NCBI GenBank assembly: GCA_030761205.1
Contig: JAULJL010000028.1
Span: 19,147,001 to 19,211,000, forward strand
Length of the DNA: 64,000 nucleotides
Direction: 5' to 3'
DNA from: Fremontodendron californicum
Taxonomy: Eukaryota > Streptophyta > Magnoliopsida > Malvales > Malvaceae
Shown: in pieces, positions 20,258 through 32,257 of the stretch
How the letters are laid out: each line of letters opens with the position of its first letter
Numbering within the stretch: position 1 is the first letter of the stretch
Notes under the pieces: generated by a model
Databases searched by the model: none
Told to the model about the DNA's origin: nothing
Seen by the model: the letters and a program-made list of their open reading frames with translations, nothing else
Made by a program: the position numbers and the translations under genes

Positions 20258-22157
20258 TGATGCATCCAAAAGAGTGTATCTTATTTAACCTTGCACTAAA
20301 AAGATAAATTGTAAGTATAGTAGTTAGCAAGGGTCGAGTCCTCAGGGATTGGGTTTTAGTTTATAAGTTAATAGTTTAAAACTTAAATTCAAGAACAATA
20401 AAAGAAAAGGGGTTTTTGAAGCTAGATTTAAACTAAAGTAAATAATAAGAATAAGATGCAGGGCGGTATAACCAGCCAATAAAAATATATATACTAAATT
20501 AGGCGGTATAACCAGCCAATAAAAATATATATACTAAATTAGGCGGTATAACCAGCCAATAAAAATATATATACTAAATTAGGCGGTATAACCAGCCAAT
20601 AAAAATAAAACAAAGTTAATATACAAATTAGGCGGTATAACCAGCCAATAAAAATAAATATACTTTTTAAAAATAAGCAAACTAGAAAAGTAAGAAAACA
20701 AGTAAGTAAGAAGAATCAAATATGAAAAATATGGTTAAGGTTTCATTCTCCACCACTAGACATCATTAAGAATCAATTTCAGATCTATCAATATCAACCA
20801 ACTACCAAAGTTAACAACCGTAGATAACAACAAGCTCTGTTATCCCAATCTTTCCTTAGTTTGTCGTTAAATAGAACAAGCTCTCTATTTAATCTCTAAC
20901 CATTAAACAACCTAGAATAAGCTCTCTAAATTCAATTTAATGGCAGCTTTATGATGAGAAAGATAGGTTGATCTAAGCAACAAACACATAAGCTCGGATT
21001 GTTCAACTTAGGTTATGTTCCACTTTGCAATTATTGAAAACTTGACCATAATCATTAATCACAAATTGCCACTTATGAATAGGAAATCAAGACAATTACA
21101 CGGATCAAGACTCCTAGACTAGCAATAGATAATTATCAAGATCTATCTAGTTGTACACCTAAATAAATCAAGACAACATCATGAACAATTCTTATAGAAG
21201 AACATAAGCAACTTTGATAGAAAATTAATGATAGATAGAATCTGAAAATCAATCACAAAACATGTCTAGGGCTTTGAAATCACCCTTAACCAAATAGAAG
21301 TTTAGCCTAGCATAGGCATTGTAAACATAAACATAAAATTAAAGAGAATCTAAGAAGGAAATAAAAGAAAGAAAGAAGAAGAAGAAAATAAAGAAAAAGA
21401 AAACTAGAGAAAAGAAAGAAGAAGAAAACTTAGAGAATTTTATTACAATGGCTAATATCCTACCAATGTACAATATGATCCTCTACAATCATCCAAGGCC
21501 CTCTATTTATACACATTTTGGAGGGCTAAATGACAAGAGACAAGCTTTACAAATTTCAAAGGTAGGTATAATAGGTGGGTGCATTTTTCTAACAATTTTC
21601 GTCATATTGTATGACAATTTTGATCAGCCAACTTGATGGTCGATTTTGTAAATTTTGGAATCCTGATCTGATCACATGGTCTTCTAGAAAAATGTTCCCC
21701 TATCAGTTACTGATCCATAGCCATTGGAATCAGCTCATTTGCTGATGTGGATAAGAAGATATGGGAAAAATACGAAAACAGGTCAGCACAGACGTCATTG
21801 CACATCAGCCAACTTGATGGTCGATTTCGCTAGGAAAAACGACTCCGTTTCAAGAAGTGTAAAACATAAAAAAGATAGATATGCCTCTTAGCTTTGCACG
21901 GTTAAAATTTCAGCCTTATTGCTTCAGTGAAACTCGAGATATAGCTGATATGGCAAAAGGTGTCGGAACTGGAACTGAACTGGATTTGCCCTTAATTCTA
22001 GTAATCTGAAATCACTCAAAGAAACTTGTGAAAAACACCAAATTACATAAAAATATAAAAGATCATAAAGACAATTAGACTAAACAATAATAACTCGTAT
22101 TTGACACAAAACAATAATAAAACATAACTAAAAACTATATAATTATACGAGTTATCA
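20258..22157 (-). mobile_element. 5' LTR of A-II
   Basis: 1900 bp with five minisatellite units (from 20462) and TATA complement at 21504-21511. It starts TGATGCATCC on the plus strand, one base different from the usual TGATGCACCC. Confidence 0.92.
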
Positions 22158-22776
22158 ATCAACCTATCTTTCTCATCATAAAGCTGCCATTAAATTGAAT
22201 TTAGAGAGCTTATTCTAGGTTGTTTAATGGTTAGTGATTAAATAGAGAGCTTGTTATATTTAACGACAAACTAAGGAAAGATTGGGATAACAGAGCTTGT
22301 TGTTATCTACGGTTGTTAACTTTGATAGTTGGTTGATATTGATAGATCTGAAATTGATTCTTAATGATGTCTAGTGGTGGAGAATGAAACCTTAACCATA
22401 TTTCTCATATTTGATTTTTCTTACTTACTTGTTTTCTTACTTTTCTAGTTTGCTTATTTTTAAAAGTATATTTATTTTTATTGGCTGGTTATACCGCCTA
22501 ATTTAGTATATATATTGGCTGGTTATACCGCCTAATTTAGTATATATATTTTTATTGGCTGGTTATACCGCCTTGCATCTTATTCTTATTATTTACTTTA
22601 GTTTAAATCTGGCTTCAAAAACCCCTTTTCTTTTATTGTTCTTGAATTTAAGTTTTAAACTATTAACTTATAAACTAAAACCCAATCCCTGAGGACTCGA
22701 CCCTTGCTAACTACTATACTTACAATTTATCTTTTTAGTGCAAGGTTAAATAAGATACACTCTTTTGGGTGCATCA
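22158..22776 (+). mobile_element. 3' LTR of A-I, second part (R-U5)
   Basis: Continuation of the LTR split by A-II, ending GTGCATCA at 22776, with three minisatellite units (about 22488-22573). It is followed by GTTGT within a family B LTR, presumably one side of the A-I target duplication; the other side is not in the window because A-I has lost its 5' end. Confidence 0.9.
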
Positions 22777-23120
22777 GTTGTTATCTACGGTTGTTAACTT
22801 TGATAGCTAATTAATGTTGATAGATATGAAATTGATTCTTAATGATGTCTAGTGGTGGAGAATGAAACCTTAACCATATTTTTCATATTTTATTCTTCTT
22901 AATTACTTGTTTTCTTACTTTTCTTGTTTGCTTATTTTTAAAACTATTTCAAAACCCCCTTTTCTTTTGTTTTCTTTGAACGTAAGTTATAAACTAATAA
23001 CTCATAGATTAAAACCCAATCCCTAAGGACTCGACCCTTGCTAATCACTATACTCTACAATTGATTCTTTTTTAAGTGCAAGGTTAAATAAGATACACTC
23101 TTTTGGGTGCATCAAATTTT

Positions 23121-23138
23121 TGGCGCCGTTGCCGGGGA
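23121..23138 (+). other. Primer-binding site, tRNA-Asp type (B-II)
   Basis: A perfect TGGCGCCGTTGCCGGGGA, six bases after the LTR end at 23114. Confidence 0.9.
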
Positions 23139-23248
23139 TTGCTTTCTTTAGTTTATTTGTTACTTGGTTTATTCTTATTTTCAGTTCTAATTAGTTTTAT
23201 TTTCTTGTACATACAGGTTTTTTTTTTCAAATTAAAAAAAAAAAAACG

Positions 23249-24187
23249 ATGGAATTGAGCAATCTAACACTTGAAGAGTTGGTGGCATACATGAACATGG
23301 AGAATCAACAAGCCAATCGTACCTCCCCAGTTCAACAATTGGCCATGGGAGGATGTCAAGGCCATCAAGTGTTCGAAGACCAACAGTATGATCATTACTC
23401 AAACACTTACCATGAGGGATGGTGGGATCATACTAATTATGGCTACTCAGAAAATTACCAAGAAGTAGATCCTTATGCCAATTACACTCATCCATCTAGA
23501 TTTAATCAATCATGGTCTCAAGAACGAGATCTTTTTCAGCCACCACATATGACTCAAAACTCAGGTACTTCTTTAGAAGATCTTGTCTATTCTCTTGTTA
23601 CTAATACTTTGCAATTTCAACAGGAAACAAGGGCAAGCATCCAGAGTTTGGAAAAGAAAATGAGCCAATTGGCTAGTAATATGGTGGGATGGGTAGCACA
23701 AAGATCTGAAGAACTCCCTGCCCAAACGATGATTAACCCAAAGGAGAATGCTACTATTGTGACCTTGAGGAATGAGAAACAAGATGAGGATGAGACAAAA
23801 TTAGAGATGGATTCTATTCTTGAGGATAATAAAGCCACAAATCCAAATAAGAGTACTTCGGCACCTGAGGTAAAGTTTAAGGTTCCAATTTTTACTAATG
23901 TTTCTTTTTCACCTTTTCCTAGTAGATTTGGAAAGTTCAAGGAGGAGGAACATGAACAACACATGCCGAAAATCTTAAACAACTTGTTTGTGGATGCCAT
24001 TCAACAAGTATCAAAATATGCTCCATTCCTCGATGAGATATGCACCATAAAGGATGATGAAATAATACTTGTAATGGAGAATGCATCCACTGTTGTGCAA
24101 AGAAAGCTTCCTCTCAAACGCATAAATTTGGGAAATTTCATGTATGAGCCTGACAAGCCTAAAATGCCAAGAATGGGTGTTGGTTAG
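23249..24187 (+). CDS. mini-gag, 312 aa (B-II)
   Basis: Intact ORF of exactly the same length as in A-II and A-IV, starting MELSNLTLEELVAYMN and ending GMGVG. It has the linker, coiled-coil-like stretch and PFPSRF motif, but no capsid domain, zinc knuckle or protease. It shows that the 312-codon form is shared by families A and B and precedes the split in U3 sequence or was exchanged by recombination. Its ATG follows an A-run about 110 bases downstream of the primer-binding site. Confidence 0.75.
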   Translation: MELSNLTLEELVAYMNMENQQANRTSPVQQLAMGGCQGHQVFEDQQYDHYSNTYHEGWWDHTNYGYSENYQEVDPYANYTHPSRFNQSWSQERDLFQPPHMTQNSGTSLEDLVYSLVTNTLQFQQETRASIQSLEKKMSQLASNMVGWVAQRSEELPAQTMINPKENATIVTLRNEKQDEDETKLEMDSILEDNKATNPNKSTSAPEVKFKVPIFTNVSFSPFPSRFGKFKEEEHEQHMPKILNNLFVDAIQQVSKYAPFLDEICTIKDDEIILVMENASTVVQRKLPLKRINLGNFMYEPDKPKMPRMGVG

Positions 24188-25744
24188 ATTCAAAACACTA
24201 ACTCTAGTGTTAATTGGGAAGGCAGCCCAATTAAAGAAGAAATTGCCTGCCTGCCATATTCAGATTTGCTTTCTCTTTCTCTTTCTTTTCCTTTTTCTTT
24301 TATTATTTTTATTTTTATTGTTTCTCTTTTTATTTTTTATGTTTATTTGTTAATTTTTTGTTTAGTATTTTTATGAGCCAATGTTGATATGATATGTTGA
24401 TTGAGAAAGAAGGATGTTTAGACTTGATATTGACTTGTATAATCATCCTTGTGAGTTTTTGAGCCTATATGATTGATGCATTATACATATCAATCTAATT
24501 TCTTTCTTGAGTGCTCTTATGATTACATGATTCTCTAGAACTTGCTTTAAACCGTTTGAGACTATATTGATACATGTGATATCATGAATATGATAGAGGC
24601 ATTAGGATTATAACCAGAGCCAAACAACCATCCATTATTAATGTTCCAAGAGAACATCCCCACTAGTGAGCCAATTTGAGCCTACATTAAATATGTTATT
24701 TTATTGGTAACCACAACTTACACCTAGCCTAAATATACTTATATCCTTACCCTTGTTCTAAAGATGGATTATATATTTTGAGACATATTGCAAAAAACAA
24801 GGAATATTTTTAGTTGAAAATTTGGGTTGGAAACAAAAGATAAGTGTGGGGGAAGAAAAGAAAAAACAAAAGTCAAGAGAAAAAGAAAGGGATCATTGTC
24901 AAATATATTCCCATATTGAAAAAAAAAAATCTTCTTTTGAACTTCTAGTTAAAGTAAAAAAAAGATGTTACAAAGTTGGTTAGAATGAAGCAAAGGCTCA
25001 ACATGAATATTTAGCCTATGTTATTATGTGCTTTATAAGAGTTTTGAGAAGTTTTATTTGTATGATCTTATTATGTCTCTAAACTCTATGAACTCTTTGG
25101 AACCTTTGTGATATCTTTATCCTTTTGTTCTTTAACCACATTATAACCCTTTGGCCCCATTACAACCTTGATTAAAGACCTCTTGATTTATGAAGTTGCA
25201 TGATCTAAATAGTGGAGATTAGGTGGACAAGCAAGCATATGGTAGAACTGTTTTCATGAGATTGATTGAGTGTAAACACTTTACCACTACTTTAAAGAGT
25301 GAAAATCATGAGAGTATCCCATGTGAGAAGTTGAGATTAAGTTTGAATATGCACTATTTTGATTGAAATATGTTATGTTAATATTGGCTTAACTCAAACA
25401 ATTTACATTCAAGCATGATTTTTTGTGAAATTCTTTGAGCTATTGATTAGTTTATAAGACCTGTTCAAAGATTGTCTCTAATTTATATTGAAAGGATTAG
25501 GAGTAAATATTTTTAGTATATGTAGTTTATTTATATTTTAGTTTTTCAATGTTTGTGGGTATCGTTCTAGTAAACCCTCACGAGACTAAACTCGTCCACT
25601 AGGGACACCTAGGGGTTTAAAGGCTTGTGTCACATGCTAAGTGCCACCGTGATTTCCTACGAAAGTGGATTAGATTAGATTTTCTTATTTTATTTTTATT
25701 TTGTTTTGCTCGAGGACTATCAAAAAGCTAAGTGTGGGGGTATT
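24188..25744 (+). mobile_element. 3' spacer of B-II with polypurine tract
   Basis: No gene is seen. Relative to B-I, the segment with the AGGA stem-loop and the first G-tract is deleted near 24365. A G-tract lies at about 24844-24852. The end has GCTCGAGGACTATC, then CTAAGTGTGGGGG (about 25728-25740) and TATT before the LTR. Confidence 0.7.
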
Positions 25745-27208
25745 TGATAAGCTCATAAAATATACATTTTATGCCTTTCTACCTTTAGTTTTTGTTATGT
25801 TTTCGATCTTTATCTTGTTTACTTATATTATGTTTTTGAATTTTAGGTACAATAAGGAGAATGAAGTCAAAAGTTGTCAATAATGATGGTAAAGAGCATA
25901 CAAAATCATAATCACAAGATGGAAGAAGACTTGGGAGTCAAAAATATCAATTTCTGGTTGAAAAGCAATCAGGCAGATTTGACCTCCGGAGCTTGTTTCA
26001 AGGAAAACATGATGTTAGAGTCTTTATTTGAAGAAACTTCCTTCTTCACTTTTGAAGCTGACTTGATTATCTTTCCAAGGATATATTATGGGTACAAATC
26101 GGATAAGAAATGATCATTCAAAATGTCGCTAGAAGATCTCCCTAAAGAACCCTGCAGCTAGAAAAACCCTAATCGCAAATCTTAAAAAAAAGGAAAAAAC
26201 GTGATTTTTCTGCCTCCATGCTTACTTGTGCGGCAATGACTTATTCTCAGGGTTTTAAAGCTCTATAAATACCATCTTTTGAGCCACAAACTAGACATCT
26301 TTTGAGGAGACTCAAAGATCATCATTCTTCTTCTTCTTCTCCATTCTTTTATTTTCTTTTTAGTTTTATATATATATATTATCTATGTCTATGCTAGGTT
26401 AAACTTTTATTTGGTTAAGGGTGATTTCAAAGCCCTAGACATGTTTTGTAATTGATTTTCAGAATCTATCTATCATTGTTTTCTATCAAAGTTGCTTATG
26501 TTCTTCCATTAAAATTGTTCATGATGATGTTTTGATTTGTTTAGGTGGCCAACTAGATAAATCTTGATAATTGTCTAATGCTAGTTTAGGAGTCTTGATC
26601 TGTGTAATTGTCTTGATTTCCTATTCATAAGTGGCAATTTGTGATTAATGATTAAGGTCAAGTTTTCAATAATTGCAAAGTGGAACATAACCTAAGTTGA
26701 ACAATCCGAGCTTATGTGTTTGTTGCTTAGATCAACCTATCTTTCTCATCATAAAGCTGCTATTAAATTGAACTTAGAGAGCTTATTCTAGGTTGTTTGA
26801 TAGTTAGAGATTAAATAGAGAGCTTGTTCTATTTAACGACGAACTAAGGAAAGATTGAGGTAACAGAGCTTGTTGTTATCTACGGTTGTTAACTTTGATA
26901 GCTAATTAATGTTGATAGATATGAAATTGATTCTTAATGATGTCTAGTGGTGGAGAATGAAACCTTAACCATATTTTTCATATTTTATTCTTCTTAATTA
27001 CTTGTTTTCTTACTTTTCTTGTTTGCTTATTTTTAAAACTATTTCAAAACCCCCTTTTCTTTTGTTTTCTTTGAACGTAAGTTATAAACTAATAACTCAT
27101 AGATTAAAATCCAATCCCTGAGGACTCGACCCTTGCTAATCACTATACTCTACAATTGATTCTTTTTTAAGTGCAAGGTTAAATAAGAACACTCTTTTGG
27201 GTGCATCA
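25745..27208 (+). mobile_element. 3' LTR of B-II (family B)
   Basis: 1464 bp, TGATAAGCTC ... GTGCATCA. TATA box TATAAATA at 26264-26271 (context CTCTATAAATACC). There is no 40-bp minisatellite. It is directly followed by an inverted family B LTR piece. Confidence 0.9.
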
Positions 27209-27815
27209 CCCTTAACCAAATAAATGTTTAGCCTAGTATAGGCATAGGTAATATATACATAAAACTAAAAAGAAAAAGAAAGATAAAAGAATGGAGAAGA
27301 AGAAGAAGAAGAATGATGATCCTTGAGTCTTCTCAAAGGATGTATAGTTTGTGACTCAAAAGATGGTATTTATAGAGCTTTAAAACCCTGACAATAAGTC
27401 ATTGCCGCACAAGTAAGCCTAGAGGTGCAAAAATCACGTTTTTGCCTTTTTTTTTTTTTTCAGATTTGCGATTAGGGTTTTTCTGGCCGCATGGTTCTTT
27501 AGGGAGATCTTCTAACGCCATTTTGAATGCCCATTTCTTATCCGATTTGGGCCCATAATATATCGTTGGAAAGATAATCAAGTCAAATTAAAAAGTCAAG
27601 AAGGAAGTTTCTTCAAATAAAGATTCTAACATCATGTTTTCCTTATAACAAGCTCCAGAAGTCAAATCTGCCTGATTGCTTTTCAACCAGAAATTGATAT
27701 TTTTGACTCCCAAGTCTTCTTCCATCTTGTGATTATGATTTTGTAAGCTCTTTACCATCATTATTTACATGTTTTGACTTCATTCTTCTTATTGTACCTA
27801 AAATTCAAAAACATA
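27209..27815 (-). mobile_element. LTR family B fragment, inverted
   Basis: Minus-oriented family B LTR piece covering R back to near the 5' end of U3, nearly identical to 37585-38195 of B-III. With the preceding B-II 3' LTR it makes an inverted repeat. It ends at AACATA, where a plus-oriented family B LTR begins. Confidence 0.8.
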
Positions 27816-28488
27816 TGATAAGCTCATAAAATATACATTTTATGCCTTTCTACCTTTAGTTTTTGTTATGTTTTCGATCTTTATCTTGTTTACTTATATT
27901 ATGTTTTTGAATTTTAGGTACAATAAGGAGAATGAAGTCAAAATTTGTCAATAATGATGGTAAAGAGCATACAAAATCATAATCACAAGATGGAAGAAGA
28001 CTTGGGGGTCAAAAATATCAATTTCTGGTTGAAAAGCAATCAGGCAGATTTGACCTCCGGAGCTTGTTTCAAGGAAAACATGATGTTAGATTCTTTATTT
28101 GAAGAAACTTCCTTTTTGACTTTTGAGGTTGACTTGATTATCTTTCCAACGATATATTATAGGCCCAAATCGGATAAGAAATGGTCATTCAAAATGGCAC
28201 TAGACGATCTCCCTAAAGAATCCTACGGCCAGAAAAACCCTAACCGCAAATCTTAAAAAAAGGCAAAAACGTGATTTTTCTGCCTCCAGGCTTTCTTGTG
28301 CGGCAATGACTTATTCTCAAGGTTTTAAAGCTCTATAAATACCATCTTTTGAGCCACAAACTAGATATCTTTTGAGGAGACTCAAGGATCATTATTATTA
28401 TTCTTCTTCTTCTCCATTCTTTTATTTTTCTTTTTAGTTTTATGTATATATTATTTTTCTTCTTCTTCTCCATTCTTTTATTTTTCTT
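27816..28488 (+). mobile_element. LTR family B fragment (5' part)
   Basis: Starts with the canonical TGATAAGCTC and includes TATAAATA at 28334-28341. It breaks at about 28488 within a CTT-rich stretch that is partly duplicated (about 28400-28430 and 28456-28488). The U5 part is missing. The ORF that starts in this U3 (MSIMMVKS...) is LTR sequence seen in each family B U3. Confidence 0.8.
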
Positions 28489-30079
28489 ATAAACTAATCA
28501 ATAGCTTAAAGAAATTCACAAAAAATCTTGCTTGAATGTAAACAGTTTGAGTTAAGCCAATATTAACTTAACATATTTCAATCAAAATAGTGCATATTCA
28601 AACATAATCTCAACTTCTCACATGGGATACTATCATGATTTTCACTCTTTACAGTAGTGGTAAAGTGTTTACACTCAATCAATCTCCTGAAAATAGTTCT
28701 ACCATATGCTTGCTTGTCCACCTATTCTCCACTATTTGGATCATACAACTTCATAAATCAAGAGGTCTTTATTCAAGGTTGTAATGGGGCCAAAGGGTTA
28801 TAATGTGGTTAAAGAACAAAAGGATAAAGATATCACAAAGGTTCCAAAGAGTTCATAGAGTTTAGAGACATAATAAGATCATACAAGTAAAACTTCTGAA
28901 AACTCTTATAAGGCACATAATAACATTGGCTAAATATTCATGTTGAGCCTTTGCTTCATTCTAACCAACGTTGTAACATCTTTTTCTTTACTTTTAACTA
29001 GAAGTTTAAGAGATGATTTCTTTTTCTTTTTCACTATAGGAATATATTTGACAATGATCACTTTCTTTTTCTCTTGATTTTTTTTTTTCTTTTCTTCCCC
29101 TACACTTATCTTTTGTTTCCAACCCAAATTTTCAACTAAAAATATCCCTTGTTTTTTTTGCAATATGTCTCAAAATATATAATCCATCTTTAGAACAAGG
29201 GTAAGGATATAAGTATATTTGGGCTAGGTGTAAGTTGTGGTTAGCAATAAAATAGCATATTTAATGTAGGCTCAAATTGGCTCACTAGTGGGGATGTTCT
29301 CTTGGAACATTAATAATGGATGGTTGTTTGGCTCTGGTTATAATCCTAATGCCTCTATCATATTCATGTTATCACATGTATCAATATAGTCTCAACAAGG
29401 TTTAAAGCAAGTTCTAGAGAATCATGTAATCATAAGAGCACTCAAGAAAGAAATTAGATTGATATGTATAATGCATCAATCATATTGGCTCAAAAACTCA
29501 CAAGGATAATTATACAAGTCAATTTTAAGTCTAAACATGCTTCTTTCTCAATCAATATATCATATTAACATTGGCTCATGAAAAATAGTGATATCAATCA
29601 AGCTTAATTCTCATGAAAATCTTACCACAAATGATCAGTTTTAGACCTATCCAATTCATATCTCATCATTGTATTAAAAGCACACTAAAAATAATAATAA
29701 TAATATTAAAGACTCATAAAAAAAATAATAGACAAAAATAAAAGAAATCCTAAATCCTTCCCCCTACACTTAATTCTTACATTGTCCTTAATGTAATGCT
29801 ATTAACCCAAATGAAAGAATCATGTGTAAGAGAAAAGAACTAATAACATAAGAATAGAAACAACTAAGACTCAAAACAAAACAAAACAAATTCATGCAAC
29901 CTAAATAATCCTAAAATACTAAACAAATAATTAACAAATAAACATAAAAATAAATAAATAAAAATAATAAAAGAAAAGAAAAAGAAAAGAAAAGAAAGCA
30001 AATCTGAGTATGGCAGGTTGGTAATTTCTTCATTAATTGGGCTGCCTTCCCAATTAGTACTTGATTAAAGTTGTCCAAC
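28489..30079 (-). mobile_element. 3' spacer of B-III, truncated
   Basis: No gene is seen. It is homologous in reverse to 2314-3960. It holds G-tract complements near 29098 and 29760 and a stem-loop near 29777-29796 (ACATTG with loop, TAATGT). The 3' LTR and polypurine tract are lost at the 28488 junction. Confidence 0.7.
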
Positions 30080-31002
30080 CTAACCAACACCCCTTCTTGG
30101 CTTTTTAGGCTTGTTAGGCTCATACATGAAACTTTCCAAATTTGAGCATTTGCTAGGAAGCTTTCTTTGCACAAAAGTGGATGCATTCTCCATTACAAGT
30201 ATTATTCCATCATCCTTTGTGGTGCATATCTCATCGAGGAATGGAGCATATTTTGATACTTGTTGAATGGCATCCACAAACAAGTTGTTTAAGGTTTCCG
30301 GCATGTGTTGTTCATGTTCCCCCTCCTTGAACTTTGTGAATCTACTAGGAAAAGGTGGAGAAGAAACATTAGTAAAAATTGGAATCTTAAACGTTACCTC
30401 AGGTGCCGAAATACTCTTATTTGGATATGTGGCTTCATTATCCTCAAGAATAGAATCCATCTCTAATTTTGTCTCATCCTCATCTTGTTCCTCATTCCTC
30501 AAGGTCACAATAGTAGCATTCTCTTTTGGGTTAATCATCGTTTGGGTAGGGAGTTCTTCAGATCTTTGTGCTACCCATCCCACCATACTACTAGCCAATT
30601 GGCTCATTTGCTTTTCCAAACTCTGGATGCTTGCCCTTGTTTCCTGTTGAAATTGCAAAGTATCAGTAACAAGAGAATAGACAAGATCTTCTAAAGAAGT
30701 ACCTGAGTTTTGAGTCATATGTGATGGCTGAAAAAGATCTGGTTCTTGAGACCATGATTGATTGAAGCTAGATGGATGAGTGTAATTGGCATAAGGATCT
30801 ACTTCTTGGAAATTTTTTGAGTAGCCATAATTAGTATGATCCCACCATCCCTCATGGTAAGTGTTTGAGTAATGATCATGCGGTTGGTCTTGGAACCCTT
30901 GATGGCCTTGACATCCTTCCATGGCCAATTGTTGAACTGGGAGGTGAGATTGGCTTGTTGATTCTCCATGTTCATGTATGCCACCAACTCTTCAAGTGTT
31001 GG
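30080..31002 (-). pseudogene. mini-gag of B-III, frameshifted and split by A-III
   Basis: Codes for the mini-gag from about codon 11 to the stop. One G is missing near 30938 (in the Pro-Val-Gln-Gln region), shifting the first about 27 codons out of frame. The first codons (MELSN) lie on the other side of the A-III insertion at 36652-36666. Nearly identical to the inverted fragment 4202-5040. Confidence 0.8.
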
Positions 31003-32113
31003 TGATAACTCGTATAATTATATAGTTTTTAGTTATGTTTTATTATTGTTTTGTGTCAAATACGAGTTATTATTGTTTAGTCTAATTGTGTTTATGATCT
31101 TTTATATTTTTATGTAATTTGGTGTTTTTCACAAGTTTCTTTGAGTGATTTCAGATTACTAGAATTAAGGGCAAATCCAGTTCAGTTCCAGTTCCGACAC
31201 CTTTTTCCATATCAGCTATATCTGAAGTTTCACTGAAGCAATAAGGCTGAAATTTTAACCGTGCAAAGTTAAGAGGCATATCTATCTTTTTCATGTTTTA
31301 CACTTCTTGAAACGGAGTCGTTTTCCCTAGCGAAATCGACCATCAAGTTGGCTGATGTGCAATGACGTCTGTGCTGACCTGTTTTGGTATTTTGACCATA
31401 TCTTCTGATCCACATCAGCAACTGAGCTAATTCGAACGGCTATGGATCACTAACTGATAGGGGAACATTTGTCTAGAAGACCATGTGATCAGATCAAGCC
31501 TCCAATATTGACAAAATCGACCATCAAGTTGGCTGATCAAAATTGTCATACAATATGACGAAAATTGTTAGAAAAATGCACCCACCTATTATACCTACCT
31601 TTGAAATTTGTAAAGTTTGTCTCTTGTCATTTAGCCCTCCAAAATGTGTATAAATAGAGGGCCTTGGATGATTGTAAGAGGTATTGTAGATTGGTAGGAA
31701 ATTAGCCATTGTAATAAAATTCTCTAAGTTTTCTTCTTCTTTCTTTTCTCTAGTTTTCTTTTTCTTTATTATCTTCTTCTTCTTTCTTTCTTTTATTTCC
31801 TTCTTAGATTCTCTTTAATTTTATGTTTATGTTTACAATGCCTATGCTAGGCTAAACTTCTATTTGGTTAAGGGTGATTTCAAAGCCCTAGACATGTTTT
31901 GTGATTGATTTTCAGATTCTATCTATCATTAATTTTCTATCAAAGTTGCTTATGTTCTTCTACAAGAATTGTTCATGATGTTGTCTTGATTTATTTAGGT
32001 GTACAACTAGATAGATCTTGATAATTATCTATTGCTAGTTTAGGAGTCTTGATCCGTGTAATTGTCTTGATTTCCTATTCATAAGTGGCAATTTGTAATT
32101 AATGATTATGGTC
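31003..32113 (+). mobile_element. 5' LTR of A-III, 3'-truncated
   Basis: Starts TGATAACTCG, TATA box TATAAATA at 31649-31656. Homology to other LTRs stops after GATTATGGTC at 32113. About ten unrelated bases follow, and then the region upstream of LOG (from about 32124). Confidence 0.88.
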
Positions 32114-32257
32114 GCTGAAAGCCTTTTGTTAGGTTAACATTTTCTTCTGACAGGTCAGATACACTTTCGGCGACATTATTACTCTTGTCTGATTCACTAC
32201 TCAGTCCTCTATATATTACACCATGTACTCATTCTCTTTCAGGCACTCGAAAAAAAA

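Larger units (their letters stand above)
13178..22157 (-). mobile_element. Complete non-autonomous element A-II (family A)
   Basis: An 8980-bp element inserted in the A-I 3' LTR with the 5-bp duplication ATCAA on both sides. Order on its own strand: 5' LTR 22157-20258, PBS 20251-20234, mini-gag 20120-19182, CRP 18678-18142, LOG 17780-17196, spacer, polypurine tract, 3' LTR 15037-13178. There is no protease, RT, RNase H or integrase, so it must move in trans. It is the best reference copy for gag and CRP; its LOG has a late stop. Confidence 0.93.
22777..27208 (+). mobile_element. Non-autonomous element B-II (family B), 5' LTR truncated
   Basis: Remnant of the 5' LTR (22777-23114), PBS 23121-23138, mini-gag 23249-24187, spacer 24188-25744, 3' LTR 25745-27208. 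It has no captured genes and no pol. The 5' LTR was interrupted by A-I at 22776/22777. Confidence 0.88.

Noticed and set aside
27945..28256. 103-aa ORF MSIMMVKSIQNHNHK... in family B U3 (also 25874)
   Set aside because: It is U3 sequence upstream of the TATA box, with stops at different places in each copy; no family recognised.
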